Source of the DNA: Phymorhynchus buccinoides
Taxonomy: Eukaryota > Mollusca > Gastropoda > Neogastropoda > Raphitomidae
Assembly: GCA_017654935.2 (NCBI GenBank)
Contig: CM065694.1
Coordinates: forward strand, 4,409,215-4,473,214
DNA: 64,000 nt
Direction of reading: 5' to 3'
In this document: positions 56,571 through 64,000 of the stretch, in pieces
Layout of the letters: every line of letters starts with the position of its first letter
Numbering within the stretch: position 1 is the stretch's first letter
Made by a program: the position numbers and the translations under genes
The notes under the pieces: generated by a model
Databases searched by the model: none
The model's input: the letters and a program-made list of their open reading frames with translations, nothing else
What the model was told of the DNA's origin: nothing

Positions 56571-57221
56571 CTGTAAACAGAGAAAGCAAATCATTCTATA
56601 AATGCATGTGTATGTTTATTATTAAGACTAGTAATACAACGTACATGAGATCCAAACAAAATTTAATACCGCCCATTGGCCTACTTGTGGATGACATTTT
56701 TATAGTCTGGTTATCGCTTTTAAGTTTACAAAGGATATCTAATTTATAAAAATGGCAGTAGGCTTAAAATGCGTTTCCTCAAAATGTCTTGAACCGTTTC
56801 CTCAGCAACCCAGTTTCAATAAATTTATTTTTGAGGTGCAACAAAAAATCCGTTTGCAATTTCAATATTTTATATGTTCGGACAATTTGTTTTTAGTCAT
56901 AACTTGGTTCGGAAAGTTAGCTGCATATGGAAAAGCCTTGCATTTATGTGCTCTGAGCAGCGAAGACACCTTTTTTTCAACTAGACAGTTTGTAGATAAA
57001 TTTGTTGTTTCATTTTGTTTTGCAAAGGTTCTATTGTACCATGATTGATTGAGGTTATTTGTACGTGGGTTGTTGTGCAAACAGATTAAAAAAAAGTATC
57101 TAATGCAGTTTTAAAACATCTTATATAACTCGTTCATGCATTGAATCTTCTTCAAAAGTCTAAAATCTCAAATTATATTATTAACACATTTGTAGGTAGT
57201 ATCTAATTGAAGTGATCCTGA
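56571..57221. other. GIMAP-B intron shared with module A
   Basis: Matches 30815-31438. Similarity ends at TGATCCTGA, where a Gypsy-type remnant begins. Confidence 0.6.
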
Positions 57222-58282
57222 TGGAATGTGTCAATGTGGAATGTCATATCTGAATAGGGTAAAGAGAAAGCTCGGGAGGATGCTGAGAAAGACAAACAGA
57301 GAGCTCATGATGCTCAAGAGAAAGCTCGGGAGGAGGCTGAGAAAGACAAACAGAGAGCTCATGATGCTCAAGAGAAAGCTCAGGAGGAGGCAGAGAAAGA
57401 CAAACAGAGAGCTCATGATGCTGCAGAACAAGAGAACACATCCGAGTTGAGGAACAAGCAGCCAGAGCAGGAAACAAAAAACAAGGAACTTGACGCAGCT
57501 GAGCGGGACAAGGCACGGAAACATGAGCTGGCTATGAAGCAGCTAGAAAAATTGCCGGACTCTGAGACTGCCTCTATAGCTTCCCCTCAAAACTTTTCCC
57601 CTCCCATCCAAACCCCAGTCATGACCTTCACATTGGAGACGTTCAATAAGGCAACAGAGTCTATCGATGCTTTCCTTGATAGATTTGAAAGACTGGCCCA
57701 GGAATTTGAGCTTGCTCCTGAGAAGTTCAATCTGAAACTTGCACACAGTCTCAGGGGCGTGGCCTATGAAGTGTACACCAAACTTCCGTCAGGCCAAGTT
57801 ACCAACTACCAAGCCTTAAAAGAAGCCCTCCTCGACAGATACCAGTTGACAGCTGATACTTACTGGAAAAAGTTTAGGACAACTTGAAAGGGCAGGGGAG
57901 AGTCATATGCCCAATCTCCTCAATTGATGCTAGCCAGGTAGTCGCGGCACTCAAAGCCATTTTCGCCCAAATCGCCCTACCAAACCACATCATCAGCAAT
58001 GATGAGTCCAGGCTCAAGGGGAATCTGAGACAGGAGGTTTTTGCTATCCTGCAATCAACCTTGGGACAGCTCAACACTGGATTGCCGCACCGATCTCAGT
58101 CGGAACCCAATCCACTGGTCTCCAACACACCTGCTCCTTTGAACTCGGTGCTGCGACCAGACGTTCCACCATTCCGGCCGACCCAGTCTCACCACTAATT
58201 TGGCCCTGTCGCCAACATCGAAAGTGGAGTCGTCGTCACACAGGAAGATTCCTGTACCAGAATCTTTTCTTCGGGGGGCCTC
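57222..58282 (+). pseudogene. Gypsy-type retrotransposon remnant: gag piece joined to an integrase-like piece
   Basis: From 57260 a coiled coil made of three 54-bp units (EKAREEAEKDKQRAHDAQ) leads into a gag-type domain with SIDAFLDRFERLAQEF, AHSLRGVAYEVYTKLPSG, YQALKEALLDRY and KFRTT, then a stop at 57887. The next frame (57884-58198) has VVAALKAIFAQIALPNHIIS, resembling the end of an integrase core, where an expected Asp-Gly is replaced. Protease, RT and RNase H are missing, so an internal deletion joined the two ends. Upstream an in-frame TAG closes the gag piece. Inactive. Not a recognised virus. Confidence 0.7.
57262..57423 (+). repeat. 54-bp coding repeat, three units
   Basis: Three near-identical 18-codon units, E/K/R-rich coiled coil, at the start of the gag remnant. 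Confidence 0.93.
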
Positions 58283-59429
58283 TGTGATGGAGTGTGTTAC
58301 GCACGCCCCTCTTTCTCCTCTACACCCCCCCCCTTCTTTACTATTTTCATCCCTCCACTCTTTAATCTTATCGGCCAGTCTACAATCTTGTAACATCACA
58401 GAATTCCCTGACTACAATCGGTGCGTGACTAGCTGTGTAAGCAAAAACTGTATGACAGCTGTTTATACTAAAGCGCATGATCTGTAGCTTTCTCTCTTGT
58501 CTACTACTCAACCAATGAAAGTACACTGTAGATTTGAAATCAAGTGGGAAATGCATAGTGGGAGGCAATAACATTCTCTTAGTCTAGTCACAAACAAACT
58601 AAAACCTGGCTGAGTCAACACTGTAGGAACAAACCCTCTGCTTGTTACCTGCCAGAAATACTATTAGCCCAACTCGTAAGTAATATTGAATGTGGTTGGG
58701 TGTAAAATAATTGTGTGAGATTTATTTTTGTTTGATTCTGTTTTTGATCCAGATCCTATGTTCCAGGTTGAGTAAGTAGTAGAGGTGTCAGTGAAAAGAA
58801 TTGGTAAATATGTTGGTCTAATTCTGTGCACATATTCATTCTTATGTTTGATTTTGAGTTTAACTCTTTTGGTGCAAGAACCTGATTCTATGCCTAATTT
58901 TATTTACACTTTTTATACATACATGTGTAGGTGTGAGACTACTTGGGTGCAAACTTGCAGCTTTTGACTTGGTCACTTTACATTCCTTTCCAAGTGTTGG
59001 ACTGAGAATGATTTTTGTTTGTTGGCTTGATCATAGATTTTGATCTAGCTTGTTACTGAATCATAACAGTTGATTCCAGTACACCTTTCATGTTTTATTT
59101 CAGTTTGACAACTGAAATTCATATTATTTTTCATAGTGCTAATGAACAAGGGCTGCCTACTAGCCGGTCGGGATCCACTAATCTCCCGCCGGCTGAAGCC
59201 CATATCTCTAATCCATAGAGATCTACACCCATATTCTCCTGTGATTCTCAGCAGGGCATCGTGGTCAGGAAGCATCACCCCTGACTCACGACTACGAAGA
59301 CGGTGCCGCAGTCAAATCATCACCGCACCCAGAAACCGCGAGGAGACCACGCCTGTGCCGTGCCATCCCGCGACGCCCCATCCAGGACTACTGGGCGACC
59401 TCTCACCAAAAGAGCCAACCTAGTGACCC

Positions 59430-60247
<818 letters not shown>

Positions 60248-60251
<4 letters not shown>

Positions 60252-60379
60252 AATAGTTGCAAGGAGAGGGTCTGAAGATGTTTATACAAACAATACAAAG
60301 CATTGTTGACAAGCTATGCCCGGAGATCCTACACTGTTCTATTATGTATCCTTATTACTGGCATTTAAACAGTAAATGA
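60248..60379. repeat. 132-bp spacer shared with 31570-31701
   Basis: Same sequence and the same (AG)n neighbours as at 31.6 kb; sequence diverges after the right (AG) run. Confidence 0.8.
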
Positions 60380-60885
60380 GAGAGAAACATTTGAAACATT
60401 TGTTTATTGAGGGAAAAGAATAAGCACACAATGGGCTTGTTTACATCTTGCCCTCGAAACAAAAGAAGAAAAGCATAATTAAAACTTCAATTAATGAACA
60501 AAAGCAACAATGGACCCCCCCCCCCCCCCCCCAAACCCAACAACTACACATTCATACACCCATCCACCCTCCCCCCACCCACCACCAACCTCGCACACAG
60601 CACAGTAATCATATGAACTAATATAAATTGAATTCACAAGAATCAGGAAATACACTGTGGAGGAAGAAAACAAAATCAATCTAAACAAATGTATTATGAG
60701 TATGACATCATCAAAACACAAGGAATTACTCTCTTCCTCCTTCTCCCCCTCCCCCCCCCCCCCCCCCCCCCCACCTTAAAGTGAACACAAACCAAACAAC
60801 AAAAACTTCATGTTTAGAAACAAGATTTATGTACAAATTAACCATGTCATGAATAAACGTTTAAAACAGAAGCTACATAAGAGAT
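60380..60885. other. AT-rich sequence with poly-C runs
   Basis: Poly-C at 60514-60532 and 60748-60771. TTTGTTTATTGAGGG and CATCTTGCCCTCGAAAC resemble (reversed) a LINE tail of the type at 31.8 kb but of another family. No gene seen. Confidence 0.5.
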
Positions 60886-61385
60886 NNNNNNNNNNNNNNN
60901 NNNNNNNNNNNNNNNNNNNNNNNNNNNNNNNNNNNNNNNNNNNNNNNNNNNNNNNNNNNNNNNNNNNNNNNNNNNNNNNNNNNNNNNNNNNNNNNNNNNN
61001 NNNNNNNNNNNNNNNNNNNNNNNNNNNNNNNNNNNNNNNNNNNNNNNNNNNNNNNNNNNNNNNNNNNNNNNNNNNNNNNNNNNNNNNNNNNNNNNNNNNN
61101 NNNNNNNNNNNNNNNNNNNNNNNNNNNNNNNNNNNNNNNNNNNNNNNNNNNNNNNNNNNNNNNNNNNNNNNNNNNNNNNNNNNNNNNNNNNNNNNNNNNN
61201 NNNNNNNNNNNNNNNNNNNNNNNNNNNNNNNNNNNNNNNNNNNNNNNNNNNNNNNNNNNNNNNNNNNNNNNNNNNNNNNNNNNNNNNNNNNNNNNNNNNN
61301 NNNNNNNNNNNNNNNNNNNNNNNNNNNNNNNNNNNNNNNNNNNNNNNNNNNNNNNNNNNNNNNNNNNNNNNNNNNNNNNNNNNNN
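60886..61385. other. Assembly gap (500 N)
   Basis: Exactly 500 N. Confidence 1.
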
Positions 61386-61489
61386 TTCCTCCTCTCGCTC
61401 TTTTTTCCCATTCCTTTTTAATCATAAACCGCGATCGGAAGATTAATTCCCCCCCAGGCGAGCACTAGCAGCTTGAAACTACCCCCGCA

Positions 61490-62640
61490 GAGACGTTTCG
61501 TTAAGCAATACTCCACTGTGGATCATATATTTACGGCTTGTTTCGATGATAAAATCCTATTTTTGGTTCAGAAAAGTAGAAAACTTCTTACGTGGCTTTC
61601 ATAGATTACAAAAAGCCTTGACACAGTAGATCGGGATATGTTTTGGAAAAGTCTCCCAAAAGTTCAAGCTTCCTCAAAATGATAGAATGTTAAAGGGACA
61701 CATGCATAGCTCTGTCAAAGTAGCGTTCGCTGGGCCCACAAGTTGTTCATGTTTCTTGAATTGTCCCTCAGGGGTCAACAAGATGTTTAAATGTCATCTG
61801 TATGTTTCTTATTAATAACCGAAGTAGCTGAAAATGTATCAAGGAACGGTAACACGGGATTCAGTTTTTACCTGGGTTACAGGAAATATTCCTTTTATTC
61901 TTTGCAGATGATGTTGTTTGTTCTATTCTACACCCAGTGGACTTCAAAATCAGCTAAAAATTTACAGGAAAGCATCTGACATTCTAAATTTGACAATAAA
62001 TTTAAATAAACTAAAATAATGTGGTTTAAAAAAGGGGGGTCATTGTCTAAACGGAGTGTTGGTATTACAAAGGGGAGGAAGTGGAGGTAGTAATAGTTAC
62101 AAATATATTGGCTTTACTCTCAGCCACTAGAATGGGTTTGGATATTGCGTAGATGAATACGTTAGACGAGCAAAACGTAAAGTTGCAGAGATCTTTCAAA
62201 CAATGGAGGCTTTATGGGGAGCATGGATTGGTTCAATATTTTTGAATTTTCGATTCGCAAGTAGCCAATTGTTACTATATCAGGGGGAGCTCTGGGGGAT
62301 TAAACTAAATTTCAGTATAGAATCAGTCCAATGGTTGCATGCAAGCGTATATTACTCGATTAGGTCAATACAATGATATATGGCAAAACGGTCGAATCCC
62401 TCTGTATATGACAGCGCTCTAAAAGTCGATAAAATATTGTTTAAACTCCAAAGTCGTCTATCCATAGATTTCACAAACAGGACATCTCTGATTTCAATAA
62501 GATTCCGAGTTTACCCTATGGTCACTCTAAATTATTTCATAATTGGTCTAAATCTGTTAAAAACTGTGTTTTGATACTTTATTTTTTCAAGTTTGGCTAA
62601 TGGAGGGGTGGGAAAATGAAGCTATTTTTCTTAAAAAGTA
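61490..62640 (+). mobile_element. Old, decayed LINE relic (RT region)
   Basis: Interrupted but legible RT words: QYSTVDHIF near 61507, a degraded FIDY.K..DTVDRDMFWKSL near 61600-61650, and FFADDVV near 61903-61923. They follow the order of the LINE at 3.8-9.7 kb (YSTTDHTF, VDFRKAFDSVNRNILW, FADDIIL). Many stops and frameshifts indicate great age. Confidence 0.65.
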
Positions 62641-63275
62641 AAGCAGAGAATGATTGATGTTACATGCAAAGACTGGCATGCAAAAACTTATTTGCAAGTT
62701 GAACGATTTAGGACGTATAGATAATTAATTCATCGTTTCAATTAGAAAATATTTGTCGCACATTACTATTAGTAAATTACCGGTATTGCATTAGCAAGAT
62801 TGAGATGGAACTGTGTGATCCTAAACACTCAATAACAGATATAATGAAAAATCAAAGAAAGCCCATTTTGTAACAAGAAGAGAGTTGAATTTTCATTTGT
62901 GTTGAAGTCAAACATATCCTCTCCACATCACCAAAAAACCATTTATCAAAATACATACGTCGTACTGAATTGAAGAATGTCTAGATCGAATTCAATCTGC
63001 TGACGTCATGAATCCTAGAAATGTAGCAATGTAGTATTTCATGCCTTTCAAGACTGTCAAGAACTGAATAAGAGCAGAATACTGCATTTTTTGTGACTGA
63101 ATTGAAATAATTAATTCTGTTGCTTATTTTTATATATCAAATTAAATGCCCTGATTCTATGTTGATTATGATGGAGGAAGTTACATCCCTTTTTCGTTGG
63201 TTTTTAGTTCTCTAATGATAACGTGTACCCATTTTATACAGGCCGGTGCTTACGATAACCTTTTCGACTTCCGAC
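62641..63275. other. No feature recognised
   Basis: AT-rich, no open frame of note. Confidence 0.4.
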
Positions 63276-63420
63276 CTCCCTCTCTCTATCTCTCTCTTCT
63301 ATCTCTATCTCTCTCTCTCTCTCTATCGCAGCGCTCGCTCGCTCGCTCGCTCTTTCACATACTCACACACGCACACCACACACACCACACACACACCACA
63401 CACACACACACACACACACT
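63276..63420. repeat. (CT)n and (CA)n microsatellites
   Basis: CT-rich, then GCTCGCTCGCTCGCTC, then CACACC/CA tract: the mirror image of 60100-60247. Confidence 0.95.
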
Positions 63421-64000
63421 GTGACGAGGAATGGCTAAAGGTGAAGGTCTCTAGGGGGAGTAATTTTAAAGTGTTCAATTTTCAATGAGAAAATTTTCCT
63501 CTGAGCCCTCTTCTCTAGTGTGTGGGAGATGAGCGACTTTCCGGGCCCCTTTTCATCTAATAGATTTATATTTGTACCCGGGTTCTGGCTCGTATGATTG
63601 AAGGACATACAAGTGGTAGACTTGCTCTAAATGACAGACTGGGAGAAATAAGTTTTTACATGAAAATGACAAAACTTACACTCTCATCCGTCTGACCAAA
63701 GAGTGAGAATTATTTGTACACTTGTATTATTTTACTTATTCACAAATCTGCATAATAGATTATGAAGCAATAAGAAAGCAGCCCAACGGCGCCAAAACAA
63801 AATAATATGTATGAAAAATGAAATTCGAAAGGATTATACCAGACTTTTGTCTCTCTGAAAAGTTTATCCCCAAGCCGGAAGGGTCACTAATATTATCAAG
63901 TGTCCAGGATAAGTTAGGGTTCTTTGCATTATCCCAAGGACTTAGCTGAAGTAAGTTTCATCAATCGGGATCAGTGAGTGCTGAGGTGATTAGGCTGGCT
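63320..64000. repeat. Long inverted repeat, right arm (pairs with 59430-60160)
   Basis: Reverse complement of the left arm, with roughly one difference in ten to fifteen bases and small indels. It continues to the end of the window. The arms enclose about 3.2 kb including a gap. Confidence 0.88.

Larger units (their letters stand above)
42263..57221. repeat. Module B of the large duplicated segment
   Basis: Collinear with 13551-31438. Differences: no LINE at the 26957 site, no 176-bp piece, an added 668-bp solo-LTR-like insertion, extra bases in several A or CA runs, and many substitutions in GIMAP but few in ZU5. Confidence 0.9.

Noticed and set aside
58200..59423. Two plus-strand frames of 95 codons
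   Set aside because: Low complexity and Pro/Ser/Arg-rich without domain, inside LTR-like or repeat sequence.

Overview
The window is eukaryotic: there are spliced genes with GT-AG introns, long (CT)n/(AG)n and (CA)n tracts, many non-LTR retrotransposons and foldback elements. A lophotrochozoan, most likely a marine gastropod mollusc, fits best, because GIMAP/AIG1 GTPase expansions, ZU5-UPA-death-fold adaptors and CR1/Tx1-type LINEs coexist. The species is not determinable from sequence alone.

Host genes all lie on the minus strand and form a two-gene, immune-looking module that is present twice. Module A: a GIMAP-type GTPase (upstream candidate exons at 40.2, 36.4 and 35.4 kb, P-loop exon at 30.7 kb, main exon at 25.0-23.5 kb) is followed downstream by a coiled-coil/ZU5/UPA/death-fold gene (19.7 to 2.2 kb; at least seven exons, with phases that agree across every junction). 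Module B (57.2 to 42.3 kb) repeats the P-loop and main GIMAP exons and the 5' and middle exons of the ZU5 gene. The 3' ZU5 exons and the upstream GIMAP exons of B are not visible in the window.

Layout: 0-3.2 kb, 3' end of ZU5-A plus a local 1.08-kb tandem duplication reaching into the stop-codon region; 3.8-9.7 kb, an almost intact LINE with a 2A-like motif and a 21-bp heptad-coding minisatellite in ORF1; 10-16 kb, ZU5-A introns with a foldback MITE and a Tx1/L1-like LINE; 16.3-19.7 kb, ZU5-A exons; 19.2-21.1 kb, foldback repeats carrying exon copies; 21.1-23.2 kb, a dead CR1-like LINE; 23.5-35.4 kb, GIMAP-A with a copy-A-only LINE in intron 2; 33.7-36.1 kb, palindromic minisatellites and a foldback element with 8-bp target duplications; 36.6-41.8 kb, duplicated repeats and a SAM-like exon; 500-bp gap; 42.3-57.2 kb, module B; 57.2-60.2 kb, Gypsy-type remnant; 60-64 kb, microsatellites, a second 500-bp gap, an old LINE relic and an inverted repeat.

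The two modules are nearly identical over the ZU5 exons and clearly diverged in GIMAP (amino-acid changes, 8 versus 9 coiled-coil repeats). Copy-specific insertions (a LINE with a 14-bp target duplication in A, a solo-LTR-like sequence in B) show that they are separate molecules: paralogues, or alleles placed in tandem by assembly.
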